NCBI GenBank assembly: GCA_049965715.1
Contig: JBMFWA010000006.1
Span: forward strand, 1-64,000
Direction of reading: 5' to 3'
DNA: 64,000 nucleotides
Origin: JAKAFX01 sp049965715
GTDB taxonomy: Archaea > Thermoplasmatota > Thermoplasmata > Thermoplasmatales > Thermoplasmataceae
The notes under the pieces are model-generated. The model worked only from the letters and a program-made list of their open reading frames with translations. It was not told the DNA's origin and ran no database searches. This document shows, one piece after another, positions 53,690 to 63,485 of the stretch. Position numbers and translations under genes: made by a program. Each line of letters begins with the position of its first letter. Positions within the stretch are counted from its first letter, which is position 1.

Positions 53690-54895
53690 TTGAAAATATA
53701 CTATGAAGCCTATGGATGCACACTGTCGAAGGCGGAATCAGGACTCTATGTTAACAGGATGCTTGCTGACGGTTCCAGCATTGTAAAAACTCCGGAAGAG
53801 GCAGATATATCCATTATAAACACATGTGTGGTGATCAAACCTACCGAGGACAGGATGATCCAGAGGATCTCCGAACTTTCTCAATCCTCAAAGGTAAAGG
53901 TGATGGGATGCCTATCCACGGTGAATGGGGGTTCACTCGCTGACGAAAACATAGAGGTCCTTACCCCAAAGGAATTCAGGTCATTTTATTCAGGACGGCT
54001 AGATGATGTGGAAATAAGGGAGCCATCTATCATGGAAGGTATCCCGATAAACCAGGGCTGTACAGGCAGCTGCAATTTCTGCATTTCAAGAGTCGCAAGG
54101 GGTAAACTTGTCTCAAGACCGGTGGAAAAGATAACTGGCCAGGTGAGGATGCAGCTTGCCAGGGGGATGAAAGAGGTAAGAATAACATCACTCGACACAG
54201 CTGCGTATGGCAGAGATATTGATATCAGGCTTCCCGATCTCATAAGATCGATTACCTCACTCGAGGAAGACTTCAAACTGCGGATAGGAATGATGGAACC
54301 CAGGAATACATCCGAGATACTTTCAGGTCTTCTCGATTCCATCGGTTCCAGCAAGGTGTTCAAGTTTCTTCACATCCCCGTGCAGAGCGGAGACCAGAGG
54401 ATATTGGATGCAATGAACAGAGAATACTCTGTTGAGGATTTCATGAGTATTGTTTCTGAATTCAGAAGAAGATATCCGGATTCAGTTCTCTCCACAGATT
54501 TCATCACGGGCTACCATGGCGAGGATCAGGAGAGCTTCGAAAACTCCATGAAGCTGCTTGACAGAACAAAACCTGAGATATGCAACATCACAAGATACTC
54601 TCAGAGGCCTTTTACTCAGGATTACGACAGGAATCCTCCCCCATCGAACGCAGTTAAAAAGTGGACAAAGGAGATGAGCGATTTCCACAGAACAATTATC
54701 AAGGAAAAACTGGAATCGCAGATTAACAGCATAAAAAGCCTTCTGATAACGGAAAAGGGCAAAAATGACACATGGGTGGGAAGGGATGATGCCTACAGAC
54801 CTGTGGTGGTTCCGGGTGAATTGCAGCTGTTTGACAGAATTTCATGCGAGATCGTTGGGAACGGTCCGACTTATCTGATCGGAAAACTGATCTAG
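53690..54895 (+). CDS. MtaB-type tRNA methylthiotransferase
   Basis: The radical SAM methylthiotransferase adds a methylthio group to t6A37 of tRNAs. The N-terminal MTTase domain carries C10, C46 and C74, the site of the second cluster. The radical SAM motif is C124-x3-C128-x2-C131 in 'QGCTGSCNFC'. The C-terminal TRAM-like domain ends the 401-residue protein. The archaeal e-MtaB/CDKAL1 type fits better than bacterial MiaB by the layout. The start is TTG at 53690, placed after the predicted transcription start; an upstream ATG at 53666 would be outside the family. It converges with and overlaps Dph2 by four bases. Confidence 0.87.
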   Translation: MKIYYEAYGCTLSKAESGLYVNRMLADGSSIVKTPEEADISIINTCVVIKPTEDRMIQRISELSQSSKVKVMGCLSTVNGGSLADENIEVLTPKEFRSFYSGRLDDVEIREPSIMEGIPINQGCTGSCNFCISRVARGKLVSRPVEKITGQVRMQLARGMKEVRITSLDTAAYGRDIDIRLPDLIRSITSLEEDFKLRIGMMEPRNTSEILSGLLDSIGSSKVFKFLHIPVQSGDQRILDAMNREYSVEDFMSIVSEFRRRYPDSVLSTDFITGYHGEDQESFENSMKLLDRTKPEICNITRYSQRPFTQDYDRNPPPSNAVKKWTKEMSDFHRTIIKEKLESQINSIKSLLITEKGKNDTWVGRDDAYRPVVVPGELQLFDRISCEIVGNGPTYLIGKLI

Positions 54896-55893
54896 GGCAT
54901 ACTGTCGACAGCACTTATCTCATCCATAACATAGCGACCAGGTGACTTTATCTTGAACAGTGACTGGAATTCAGGAGGAGTGAGTATAGGCATGCTGAAT
55001 TTATCCTCATCGTCAATAGATACCCTCGGGCATCCCGTGAATACGACTGCATCACATCTGAGATTCTCGTAATCCGAGGGTTTCACCTCATCGGCCTTCA
55101 GCAGTACTGGATTGAGTCCGAGAGATGTGGCCTGTTTCATCAGCAACTCAGCAAGCTTGATTCTGTACTGACCAATCTTGGTATCTGCAACCACACAGAT
55201 GTTCTTCGCATCAACTGCTCTTGATATCTTGGCGTATCTCTTTCTGAGGAATCTGTCAGTCTCGTCCTTCATGGATAATATCCGCATCTCGTTCACATCA
55301 AGGATGAATGTTTCTTTCTCCGTGGATAACTGCACTCCAATGGCATGGAATTTTCCCGTGCTGACAACAAGATAGCAGTCCACATCACCTGATATGGAAT
55401 GTGCAGAACTGAAATTGCACCCGATCACCTGGCCAGGGTAAGTCATCCTCTGATCCTGTTTTCCGATAATGGGATTAAAACCCTTTCCCGCAAGAAAAAC
55501 ACCAACCTTCGCTGCAAGATGCATGTACTGGATCGAGAACAGAAGTCCGATGTTGTGATATCCGCTGAGGATGTCGAGTGAAATCCTTTCAAGATCCAAA
55601 TCATGTTCGAAAAAGAACTCCTCAAATATAACAGGTTTTGGATATCTTACATTGGGCATTATTGAATGTCCGAGCTGAACGATACAGTCCACATCGCTGT
55701 ACATTTCATAAGTACCGACATCGCATGCGCCATAGAAACCACTGGAGGATATCACGACAGAAAATTGCCTGGAAAGTGCATTGAAAAGATCATAGGCCTG
55801 CGGCTTCAATCCGTCAGGAAGCTGCAGAAGAATTTTCTTTGCACCCATTTCGTTGAGCTTATTTATGATGTTTTGAACGTCAGGTTTTCTCAT
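54892..55893 (-). CDS. dph2: Diphthamide synthase Dph2
   Basis: Archaeal Dph2 is a non-canonical radical SAM enzyme that transfers a 3-amino-3-carboxypropyl group from SAM to a His of elongation factor 2, the first step of diphthamide. Its three cluster Cys are visible: C57 in 'FYGACDVG', C159 in 'VIGCNFSS', and C288 in 'FTGCPRVSIDD'. The 'LQLPDGLKP' motif is also typical. I use ATG 55893 (333 residues). The longer frame from 55986 adds residues without family support. Confidence 0.92.
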   Translation of the reverse strand: MRKPDVQNIINKLNEMGAKKILLQLPDGLKPQAYDLFNALSRQFSVVISSSGFYGACDVGTYEMYSDVDCIVQLGHSIMPNVRYPKPVIFEEFFFEHDLDLERISLDILSGYHNIGLLFSIQYMHLAAKVGVFLAGKGFNPIIGKQDQRMTYPGQVIGCNFSSAHSISGDVDCYLVVSTGKFHAIGVQLSTEKETFILDVNEMRILSMKDETDRFLRKRYAKISRAVDAKNICVVADTKIGQYRIKLAELLMKQATSLGLNPVLLKADEVKPSDYENLRCDAVVFTGCPRVSIDDEDKFSMPILTPPEFQSLFKIKSPGRYVMDEISAVDSMP

Positions 55894-56029
55894 TGGCTCA
55901 AGGTAGAGTTTCAGGTCAAAATTAAAGTTTGTTAATTCAACGATCTGGCAAAAATGCACCGGATGGAGAACATGCGCATGCATCACTTCACAATAAGGCG
56001 GTGGTTAATTTTCTGAGATTCAGGATTCA

Positions 56030-57301
56030 TCAGAGGTAATTCCGCAACCGGCGTCCCGGAGACCTGTCTGCGATTACAGGTATGCCGTTTACCATGACAT
56101 ACCTCACTATACCTGAATCAAATTCGTAGGCTATCTTTTTGTAGTCGTCCACATCCAGGACAAGCAGATCCGCCTTCTTTCCGATACCTATTGATCCTCT
56201 TTCGCTGGAAATTCCAAGTGAGTATGCAGGGTTGACTGTAACTGCATTGATAGCAGATTCTATGGTGAAGTGGGAAAACCTCACACCAAGGTATATCGCA
56301 TATAGGATGTTGGAGCTGTACGTAGAAGGAGAACAGTCAGTGGCGATAGACACCGGAATATCCCTGTTCATAAATCGCCTGTAATCCGGCATCTCATAAG
56401 GGTCCAGACTGTATGCAGTGATGGGAAGCAACGTAGCCATTGCACCGCTTTTCGCTATCGCCTCAAGGTTCCGGTCAGAGAGTTTAATCAGATGGTCTAC
56501 GGAAACCACTCCGCTGCCGGAAATGTGATCGAGGCAGCCTATGTCTGCGATCTCGTTGGAATGCATTCGCAAAGGAATGCCAAGTTCCTCAGCCTTATTC
56601 TCCAACCTTAAAAGCGATTCTGTGCCAAACGCACCCATATCGCAGAATATGTCCGCAAAATCAACGTCGCTGGAGAATTCAGGCAGCATCTGGTTACATA
56701 CCTGATCAGTGTATTCATTTTCATTGAATCCGGGAGGAATCACGTGGAGCCCAAGAAACGTCTTCTTCACATTTATAAGACTGGTTCCACTGATGCGGTT
56801 CATTACATGTATCAGCTTTGCTTCATTATCCCTGTCGATTCCGTATCCGGTTTTCATCTCCATGGTGGTGGTTCCGTTGGAAACAGCAGAGTATATTCTG
56901 CGCATGGTCTGCCGAAAAATTTCAGTTTCAGAAGATGAGGCAACATCCCTGAAGGTCCTGTATATTCCTCCTCCTCTTTCCTGAATCTCCAGATAGCTCA
57001 TGCCTGCAAGTTTCTCATAAAACTCGTTCTCTCTGGTTCCAGAAAAAACGACATGGGTGTGGCTGTCAACGAATCCAGGCATCACTATGTTACCGCGGGC
57101 ATCAATTTCCCTGATTCTGTATTTTTTTTTCAATGAGTTGAACCCTGACGCATCCAGAATATCTTCCACAATGCCGTTTCTTATGAAGATACCTTCACCT
57201 TCAACAAAGGTGATCCTGTTTGCATCGGAACCGGCAACAGGATTAGTTTTCCTTTTAGCCGGACCTATAATTCCGGATATGCCAGTGATCAGATAATCCA
57301 T
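56030..57301 (-). CDS. hutI: Imidazolonepropionase
   Basis: The amidohydrolase opens imidazolone propionate in histidine degradation. The 423 residues show the metal-binding 'GFVDSHTHVVF', the HutI hallmark 'GTTTMEMKTGYGI', 'GLHVIPPG', 'MHSNEIADIG' and 'SIATDCSPST'. The C-terminal 'KKADLLVLDV' closes the composite domain. No hutU, hutH or hutG gene is in the window, so the pathway is split elsewhere or this enzyme has another substrate. It is separated from Dph2 by about 140 bases. Confidence 0.9.
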   Translation of the reverse strand: MDYLITGISGIIGPAKRKTNPVAGSDANRITFVEGEGIFIRNGIVEDILDASGFNSLKKKYRIREIDARGNIVMPGFVDSHTHVVFSGTRENEFYEKLAGMSYLEIQERGGGIYRTFRDVASSSETEIFRQTMRRIYSAVSNGTTTMEMKTGYGIDRDNEAKLIHVMNRISGTSLINVKKTFLGLHVIPPGFNENEYTDQVCNQMLPEFSSDVDFADIFCDMGAFGTESLLRLENKAEELGIPLRMHSNEIADIGCLDHISGSGVVSVDHLIKLSDRNLEAIAKSGAMATLLPITAYSLDPYEMPDYRRFMNRDIPVSIATDCSPSTYSSNILYAIYLGVRFSHFTIESAINAVTVNPAYSLGISSERGSIGIGKKADLLVLDVDDYKKIAYEFDSGIVRYVMVNGIPVIADRSPGRRLRNYL

Positions 57302-57353
57302 TAGGAAAGGAATACACTATGCATATATTTGCAATTACTTCTTGTGTTTACAT

Positions 57354-58076
57354 TCACATACCGGAAATGATGGCAATCACAAATCCTATGGATATGGGAA
57401 GCAGGAAGGGTGTTTTGAAGAGCAAATACTTCTTTCCCCTGTATTCTCTGGTAGAATATCTTTCAGGGTGAGATTCGAGTGTTTTCTGATCGAATTCTAT
57501 GGAAAACAGCGACATGACAGAGATCTTAGATTTTTTTCGAATGTTCAACAACAGGAGGTAAGGGATGAAGAAGACAGAAACCAGAGAGGCGTTAAGAATC
57601 AACAGGAAAATCATCGGAAACTGAACCCCGTATGGTAATGGATGGAACACCTGCAGGATCGTTATGGGATTGAGGAAAGACAGGGAAATGGAAAGAAATG
57701 CTTTTATATCTCCAATACCGAAAAATTTCTCACCAATCCCAAGAATATAGGCAAAAAACATGAATATGACTGCGGACAATAGCAATGGAGACTGAAGCAA
57801 AAAGATAAAGCCTGCCGCAAAAATAGCTGTGCCCGTTGCAATGTATACAGGAAGGTTGTTATGTACAAATGTCAGGAGGAACAATGCGAGAACAACGGTT
57901 ACGAAGAGCGGCGAAATTCCAGACAGAATATCCAGTATAGCGCCTGCGGCGACCAGAGGAACGAAAAGAAATGGGTTCACGGATCTAGTACGTATATCGC
58001 CGTAGGAGGCGTAGCCAAGAAGGATAAGTGTGAGAGCAAAGAAGTAGATGTAAACAACCTGTTCCACTATGTTCAC
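57354..58076 (-). CDS. Prepilin/prearchaellin peptidase, A24 family
   Basis: The 240-residue membrane protein is an aspartic peptidase of the type IV prepilin family. The catalytic Asp27 is in 'YASYGDIRTR' and Asp123 in the 'GIGDIKAF' (GxGD) motif. About six membrane helices surround these. Archaeal members mature archaellin and pilin precursors at the membrane. The C-terminal loop is long and basic. No pilin gene is nearby. It overlaps the end of the dehydrogenase gene by four bases (ATGA), so the two are coupled. Confidence 0.88.
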   Translation of the reverse strand: MNIVEQVVYIYFFALTLILLGYASYGDIRTRSVNPFLFVPLVAAGAILDILSGISPLFVTVVLALFLLTFVHNNLPVYIATGTAIFAAGFIFLLQSPLLLSAVIFMFFAYILGIGEKFFGIGDIKAFLSISLSFLNPITILQVFHPLPYGVQFPMIFLLILNASLVSVFFIPYLLLLNIRKKSKISVMSLFSIEFDQKTLESHPERYSTREYRGKKYLLFKTPFLLPISIGFVIAIISGM

Positions 58077-58942
58077 TCAATCTTTTTGTTGAATTCAGAT
58101 ACTGCAGACATATCATTGTCTCCGAGATTCATGCGAAGAGCTGCAGAGTATATCTGAGTAACTATGCTTCCTATCAACGAGGGAAGATTTTCCTCACTGG
58201 AAACCTCCATGAAATATTTGAGATCCTTAAGCTGATGCGCAAGTTTGAATTCGGGTGAAAAATCCTTTGCGATTATCTTTTCCTTCTTAAGATCAAGTAT
58301 TCTGGAACCAGCTCCTCCACCCTCTAGGATATCAAGCAGGAGTGAACTCTTCAACCCAATCTTTTCAGATATTGCAACGGCCTCGGCAAGGATCGCCATA
58401 TTTGTGCCCATGACCAGATTGTTGATGAGCTTCACCTTAGTACCGCTACCGTTCGGGCCAACGTAGTAAACATGCTTAGAAAAGGTTTTCAGCATAGGTT
58501 CAATCTTATTGTATACAGTCTGATCCCCACCGACGACTGTGACAAGAGAGCTGGAAGATGCAGCCTTTGTACTTCCGATGACAGGAGAATCAAGATAATA
58601 AACGCTTCTTTTCTTAAGGGCCTCCGCAACCCTGACCGAGGTCTTAAGACTCACAGTGCTAAGGTCTATCACCGTCGTTTTCTCTCTTATATAATCTGCA
58701 GCGGAATCTCCATTCAGGAGAATGGATTCAACCGCTCCGGAATCAGTAAGCGATAAAAACACAGTATCACAATTTTGAAACAGCATAGAAGGATTGTTAG
58801 CTATTTCAGTATTGTCTGAAATGTGGCCAACAATCTTTTCCCTGGTTCTGTTGTACACACAACTCACTGGAAATTTGGCATCGACCTTCCCGTAAATGAT
58901 GGACCCCATCATTCCGAATCCCAGAAAACCTATCTTGGACAT
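58073..58942 (-). CDS. Beta-hydroxyacid dehydrogenase (HIBADH-like)
   Basis: The 289-residue protein resembles 3-hydroxyisobutyrate and tartronate semialdehyde dehydrogenases. The NAD(P) motif is 'GFLGFGMMG', then 'DLSTVSLKTS' and 'YYLDSPVIGSTKAAS' (substrate-binding region), and the catalytic Lys is in 'GSGTKVKLINNLV'. The cofactor choice is uncertain; the residue set after strand 2 ('VYNRTREK', with an Arg) suggests NADP. The substrate is unknown. It is followed by the prepilin peptidase, with a four-base overlap, which seems functionally unrelated. Confidence 0.87.
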   Translation of the reverse strand: MSKIGFLGFGMMGSIIYGKVDAKFPVSCVYNRTREKIVGHISDNTEIANNPSMLFQNCDTVFLSLTDSGAVESILLNGDSAADYIREKTTVIDLSTVSLKTSVRVAEALKKRSVYYLDSPVIGSTKAASSSSLVTVVGGDQTVYNKIEPMLKTFSKHVYYVGPNGSGTKVKLINNLVMGTNMAILAEAVAISEKIGLKSSLLLDILEGGGAGSRILDLKKEKIIAKDFSPEFKLAHQLKDLKYFMEVSSEENLPSLIGSIVTQIYSAALRMNLGDNDMSAVSEFNKKIE

Positions 58943-58992
58943 ATGGGGCTTCTCCTAGGTAAATAATATAATTTTGGGATTAAAAAAATTAT

Positions 58993-59424
58993 TTATGGGC
59001 TGATCTTTATTGCTCTCGTGGGGCAAACGCTTTCGCAAGCCATACAGAAAATACACTCGCTCTCCCTGACAGGATCACATTTATCCGTTCTGTATTTTGC
59101 ATAAAGCTCCTTATCCTTCTCGATATGCTTGTCGTTGCCCGTGCCCATCTGTCCAGGGTTAAGCTGCCACTCGTAAAGGCTCACCGGGCAGACATCCATG
59201 CAGGCCCCGTCGGCCACACAGGATTCCCAGTCAACTGCGACCTTTGTTCCATGTATACCCAATTTTGTTGGATAGGGTTTACCCGTGGCGTCCATTCTCT
59301 GAATTCCCTCAGCCCGGACGTCATGATCATGATGCTTTCCAGTAATCGGGTAGTGTGCCGTATCTTCCAAGAAGTTCTCATCTATTGGTTTAGGTTTATA
59401 GTCCAATGTTTCTACTTTTACCAA
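58993..59424 (-). CDS. zfx: Zinc-containing ferredoxin
   Basis: The 143-residue protein matches the dicluster, zinc-containing ferredoxin of Thermoplasma and Sulfolobus, the main electron carrier for 2-oxoacid oxidoreductases. The N-terminal extension has the zinc His ligands ('HYPITGKHHDHD'); Asp in the core is the other. The first cluster ligands are C69, C75 and C79 in 'CVADGACMDVC' (a [3Fe-4S] type, middle Cys missing). The second are C124, C127, C130 and C134 in 'CIFCMACESVC', [4Fe-4S]. TTG at 59424 is the start, with GGTGGT just upstream. Confidence 0.93.
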   Translation of the reverse strand: MVKVETLDYKPKPIDENFLEDTAHYPITGKHHDHDVRAEGIQRMDATGKPYPTKLGIHGTKVAVDWESCVADGACMDVCPVSLYEWQLNPGQMGTGNDKHIEKDKELYAKYRTDKCDPVRESECIFCMACESVCPTRAIKISP

Positions 59425-59675
59425 GGTACCACCTTTTTCTTAATATCAAGGAAGATATTTAAATTATTGGATTATTTCTTCGGATATTGTTCACCAAAAG
59501 TGACAAATGAAGGCTCCGGGAAAGTAGTTTCAGTCGAATTGTAAGCAACAGACAGGCTTGTATACAGAATCTCAAAATGTAGTGCATCATGATGGACCGA
59601 TCCTTTATATGATATTTCACAAATTTTTGGCCACAGTTAGCCAGAAAATTACTATTTTTAGTGGTGCATATATAT

Positions 59676-60686
59676 TTACTTCGTATTTTTGTAAACTCGG
59701 AGAAGTGAAGACATATGCCAGTGATTCGGGGAATAAGATTTCACGATATGCACCTGTTTTATCTCCACCCTTGTGTTGTAAATGGAAAATTTTCGTTGAA
59801 TGAACGAGTTCACATCCTTCAACATCTCGGTAGAGAGAAGAAAATGGATCAAAAGATACCCCCCATCCATTAAATTTGAGATCGCATGGTCAATATAAAG
59901 AAATGAGTCAAAGTTTCCCATAACTATGAGAGTGGCCTTTTCCTTTAATGATACATCCCTGCAGTCCATGTTGACACTCCTGATCTTATGGGAAAGACCA
60001 TTGATCCTGGCCGACTTCTTCAGGAACTTTATTGACAATGGATTGATGTCTGTACACACTACTTCACTGCACCCGGAATATTTTGCAAGTGGAAGTGAGA
60101 AATATCCTATTCCTGAAAACATGTCGAATACAATCCCGCCCTCAATCCTGATGTTCCGCATGTCGGTCCTCTCATTGACGTTTCCTGGGGAGAACATTAT
60201 TTTCTCAGGATCGAACACGTATCTGATCCCGTTTTCAACATGGGTTATTGAACCATGCCTTCCATATGCCAGTCTGATTTCAGGTTCTCTCATCTGGCCT
60301 GCTATGTGACCGGTTATGATGTAAACTTTTCTGGCTTTAAGACCTTTGGAAATTTCGCGCAATACGGGACGGTTCCAGCATCCTCTGAACTTTCTGAATA
60401 CCACCGCATCACCATAACGTATCCATTTTTCTGGCACTCTGGCCTTTATTCCTGCACTGCGCAGTCTTTTATTTATTGCTGCTACGGGGTTCTCGCCCAT
60501 ATTACGGGATTCAAATTCAACATCGACTGTTTTGTATTTTGGGGCTAAAACAGTTTCATCTACAGGTACTATAATACTGTCTCCAGATTTTTTTATCTTG
60601 AGATCTTTCCTGATCAGATTGCGTGCCAGCAGTTCTTTTATTACACTGTCTGCTGTTTCCTTTGGCACCACAACTGCCCTGGTCAC
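59676..60686 (-). CDS. taw2: Wybutosine enzyme Taw2-like (Trm5 family)
   Basis: The 336-residue protein is a Met-10+-like Rossmann enzyme acting on G37 of tRNA-Phe. Features are the N-terminal domain, 'FSPGNVNERTDM', motif I in 'VFDMFSGIGYFSLPLAKYSG', the 'TDINPLSIKFLKKSARIN' segment, and the motif IV region reading 'VMGNFDSFLYIDHAI'. Trm5 methyltransferases have an N-x-P at motif IV; the 'MGNFDSF' here is like TYW2/Taw2, which transfers the aminocarboxypropyl group. I favour Taw2, with Trm5 the alternative. Confidence 0.72.
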   Translation of the reverse strand: MTRAVVVPKETADSVIKELLARNLIRKDLKIKKSGDSIIVPVDETVLAPKYKTVDVEFESRNMGENPVAAINKRLRSAGIKARVPEKWIRYGDAVVFRKFRGCWNRPVLREISKGLKARKVYIITGHIAGQMREPEIRLAYGRHGSITHVENGIRYVFDPEKIMFSPGNVNERTDMRNIRIEGGIVFDMFSGIGYFSLPLAKYSGCSEVVCTDINPLSIKFLKKSARINGLSHKIRSVNMDCRDVSLKEKATLIVMGNFDSFLYIDHAISNLMDGGYLLIHFLLSTEMLKDVNSFIQRKFSIYNTRVEIKQVHIVKSYSPNHWHMSSLLRVYKNTK

Positions 60687-60921
60687 GGGTTCTTTATGCT
60701 CTGCGGCAATTTATTTATTTTCCAGTCGTCCTTTTTGGTTGGATATATTTTGGAAATTATTCCGGGGGAGCCCGCACAGGATATCATATTGGTCAACTGA
60801 TACAACTTGAATTTATGGAAGCGGAAATGCACGCACTGGATTAATGAGAAACTCAAAAACATTCGAAAGATATTTATTGCGAAGAACAATCACTCTTTTA
60901 CTTTTGCGATGAATGGTAATC

Positions 60922-61809
60922 ATGAGTGAGCTTCTTCCTGAATTTGAACAAAAGCGTGAATTGATTAGGCAGATTGTAGAGGAACACGTAAAGAAGAGAG
61001 ATCAAGCGGCCGATGAGGCTGTTTATAATGCTCAGCAACGTGATATCCTTAACGCAAAGGTAAAGGAAATGAGAGATCAGGTCAAGGAGCTTATTGCCCA
61101 GAAAAGTGCTCTTATAGAGGAAGTCCAGAAGCTCAGACCAGAGAAGGAGAAAGAGTATGGCGAGCTTTCTGAGTTGAGAAAACAGTACAGACAAATTCGC
61201 GAGTCAGCCGGTGTTGAAGGGGTTGACCAGCGAGACATAAGGGCCAAGGAAAAGGAGCTTCAGAGACTCATCAAGAGACAGGAAACAACTGCTCTGGAGA
61301 AGTCCGAAGAAATGAAGATTGTTTCGGAGATAAGGAAACTGACAAACGAAATCAAGAAGATGAAAGCGTCTCTGGATCAGGAACTGGAGAATAACGACAA
61401 GGTAAAGGAAATAAACCAGAAGATTGCTGAAAAAAAGAAAATTGCCGAGGACTCCAAGAAAAAGATTGAGGAAATCTCATCGCAGATATCCCGCATCAGT
61501 GAGCAGATTAATACGATGCTTCAGGAGCTTGATGAGACAAGGAGAAAATCAGATGAATTCCACGAGACATTCATCAAGTTCAATCAGGAGTCGGAGAAGG
61601 AACACCAGGCTTTCATACAGGCCAAGAATGATCTCAGGGATCTGGAAAAGGTCATTTATGGCATAAGGACAAAAGACAGGACTTCCAAGAAAAAGGAGAA
61701 GGAAGGGGAACTCCAGAAGAAGGCTACAGTACTTTTTGATAAATTTAAAAATGGGGAACAGTTAACGACAGAAGATCTGCTTATCCTGCAAAAAGCAGGT
61801 TTCTTGTAA
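60922..61809 (+). CDS. Coiled-coil protein, archaeal
   Basis: The 295-residue protein is almost wholly coiled-coil, rich in Lys and Glu, from about residue 20 to 255. It ends with a short globular motif 'ATVLFDKFKNGEQLTTEDLLILQKAGFL' (seen in parts), typical of a widespread archaeal coiled-coil family sometimes mislabelled phosphoserine phosphatase. Its role may be structural or in nucleoprotein or cell-division complexes; this is inference. ATG 60922 is used; an ATG three codons earlier is possible. A TATA-like TATTTATTG lies about 50 bases upstream. Confidence 0.75.
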   Translation: MSELLPEFEQKRELIRQIVEEHVKKRDQAADEAVYNAQQRDILNAKVKEMRDQVKELIAQKSALIEEVQKLRPEKEKEYGELSELRKQYRQIRESAGVEGVDQRDIRAKEKELQRLIKRQETTALEKSEEMKIVSEIRKLTNEIKKMKASLDQELENNDKVKEINQKIAEKKKIAEDSKKKIEEISSQISRISEQINTMLQELDETRRKSDEFHETFIKFNQESEKEHQAFIQAKNDLRDLEKVIYGIRTKDRTSKKKEKEGELQKKATVLFDKFKNGEQLTTEDLLILQKAGFL

Positions 61810-61811
61810 AG

Positions 61812-62195
61812 ATGAAGTATTTTGCTGTAGGATTCTCGCTTATACTATTCGGCGTTGTTTTATTGGTGATATTTTCATTAATGGGACTGGCGTCGGTCGG
61901 TTTATTCATTATATTCCCGTTTTTCTTTTCAACAAATCCAGTTTCTGCGATACCCGTCATCATTATTATTTTTGGTTTTCTCATCCTCTTTTTTGCTCCA
62001 TTTTCAACTTCAATCGAACGCGATGAGGACCACGATGAACCCGATCTTCAGGGGGAGAGCAAAAAGAGTTTTGGTGGCATTATCATGATCGGCCCCATCC
62101 CAATCATCTTTGGAAGCAGCAGAAAAATGGTCTATGCACTCATCGGTGTGGCCGTGGTTATAATTATTCTATTTTTCGTCTTCTACTACTTCTGA
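61812..62195 (+). CDS. DUF131 membrane protein
   Basis: The 127-residue protein has three or four membrane helices and the DUF131 signature 'IIMIGPIPIIFGSSRK' near residues 90-106. The family is archaeal and of unknown function. The short cytosolic linker is acidic ('ERDEDHDEPD'). The start lies two bases after the coiled-coil gene stop, so the two are coupled. Its last 27 bases overlap the convergent nucleotidyltransferase gene. Confidence 0.85.
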   Translation: MKYFAVGFSLILFGVVLLVIFSLMGLASVGLFIIFPFFFSTNPVSAIPVIIIIFGFLILFFAPFSTSIERDEDHDEPDLQGESKKSFGGIIMIGPIPIIFGSSRKMVYALIGVAVVIIILFFVFYYF

Positions 62196-63260
62196 AGAGA
62201 GCGATACATTGTATACCCTGGAATTACTCTGCAGGTTCAATCTGGGCGAAAGTACGCTCTGGTTGATCTCACAATTTTCTCCTATGGAGGTCTGGCGCAT
62301 TATCACAGACTTGTAAATCTTGGTACCGTCCATTATCTTAACGGAGTCCATGATCATGGAATCAACTATCTCCACGTTCGACCCAATCGTTACGTTGTCA
62401 TAGATGGCGGAAGAAGTTACTGTTGAATTTTTACCCAAGTTAACCCCGTTTCCTATGTACGTTGAACCCTTGATGATCCCGTTTTTCAGGCCGGTTGGAT
62501 TCTGGGGCATTATCACCGTGCCGTCCACGTTCTCTGTCTTCACTCTGTTACCGTATTTTCTCGTCATGATCTGATTGGCAGTGATCATGTCGTTTGGTCT
62601 TCCGGTGTCCAGCCATGTTCCGTTGGCCTTGAATCCATAAACCTTGAAACCACTTTTCAGAAGTTCTGGAAAAAGCTGCCTGCCAAAGTCATATGGCTTG
62701 TTAAGCGGTATGAAGTCGAGAATCTCTGGTTCGATTACGTATATACCGGCATTGACAAGATTTGAAAACGCTTCCTCCTTTGTAGGTTTCTCTATAAACC
62801 TCTTCACCAGGTCATTTTCAAGGTCTACAACGCCAAGTTGGGAAGGATCTTCAACGCTGGTCAGCGCTATTGTTAGCTTTGATTTCCTGTCCCTGTGAAA
62901 TTTTATTAGTTCCTTGATATCAAAATCAGCCAGTACATCGCCACTTCCCACAACGAAGGTATCATCCACGAAATCTCCAGCAATCCTTATGCTGCCCGCT
63001 GTCCCTGCGGGTTCCATCTCAACGGAAAATAATATGTTCTGGTCGGGCTTTTTATGTTCAAGCACACCCTCTATCAGAGCCTGAAATTTGTATCCTGTTG
63101 TTATTATAACATCCTTTATTCCGGCATTGAAAAATGAGTTAAGAGTGTAGTCAATGCACGGTCTTCCAGCTATTGGAACCATTGGTTTCGGTATTGAGTA
63201 TGTGATCGGCCTGAGTCTGGTGCCCTTACCTCCAGCCATTACTATTCCCTTGATCGTCAT
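62169..63260 (-). CDS. Sugar-nucleotide pyrophosphorylase with beta-helix tail
   Basis: The 363-residue enzyme combines an N-terminal nucleotidyltransferase domain (about 1-235: 'AGGKGTRLRPIT', 'PKPMVPIAG', 'EKPTKEEAF', 'TWLDTGRP') with a left-handed beta-helix C-terminus of hexapeptide repeats ('NVTIGSNVEIVDS', 'TSIGENCEI'). Such enzymes form NDP-sugars for glycans; the exact sugar (glucose, mannose or N-acetylglucosamine) is not fixed by the sequence. It overlaps the end of the DUF131 gene by 27 bases in convergent orientation. Confidence 0.87.
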   Translation of the reverse strand: MTIKGIVMAGGKGTRLRPITYSIPKPMVPIAGRPCIDYTLNSFFNAGIKDVIITTGYKFQALIEGVLEHKKPDQNILFSVEMEPAGTAGSIRIAGDFVDDTFVVGSGDVLADFDIKELIKFHRDRKSKLTIALTSVEDPSQLGVVDLENDLVKRFIEKPTKEEAFSNLVNAGIYVIEPEILDFIPLNKPYDFGRQLFPELLKSGFKVYGFKANGTWLDTGRPNDMITANQIMTRKYGNRVKTENVDGTVIMPQNPTGLKNGIIKGSTYIGNGVNLGKNSTVTSSAIYDNVTIGSNVEIVDSMIMDSVKIMDGTKIYKSVIMRQTSIGENCEINQSVLSPRLNLQSNSRVYNVSLSSEVVEDEK

Positions 63261-63485
63261 GGCTGCAAATCAGTCACAGTCTAATTAAGATTTTTCCACT
63301 GCTTACTTTATGTTATCCCAGCTTCAGCATGCATGAACACAAACCACGCCATACGGGATCAGATAATTTATTATAGATATGCATATATTATATTCATTTT
63401 TAATTACAGATGGCGCATGTAGAACCACTTGCTCATTTTACAAACATTGCACAAAGCTTTTTTGTCACTCTTTGTTATGTAATTA

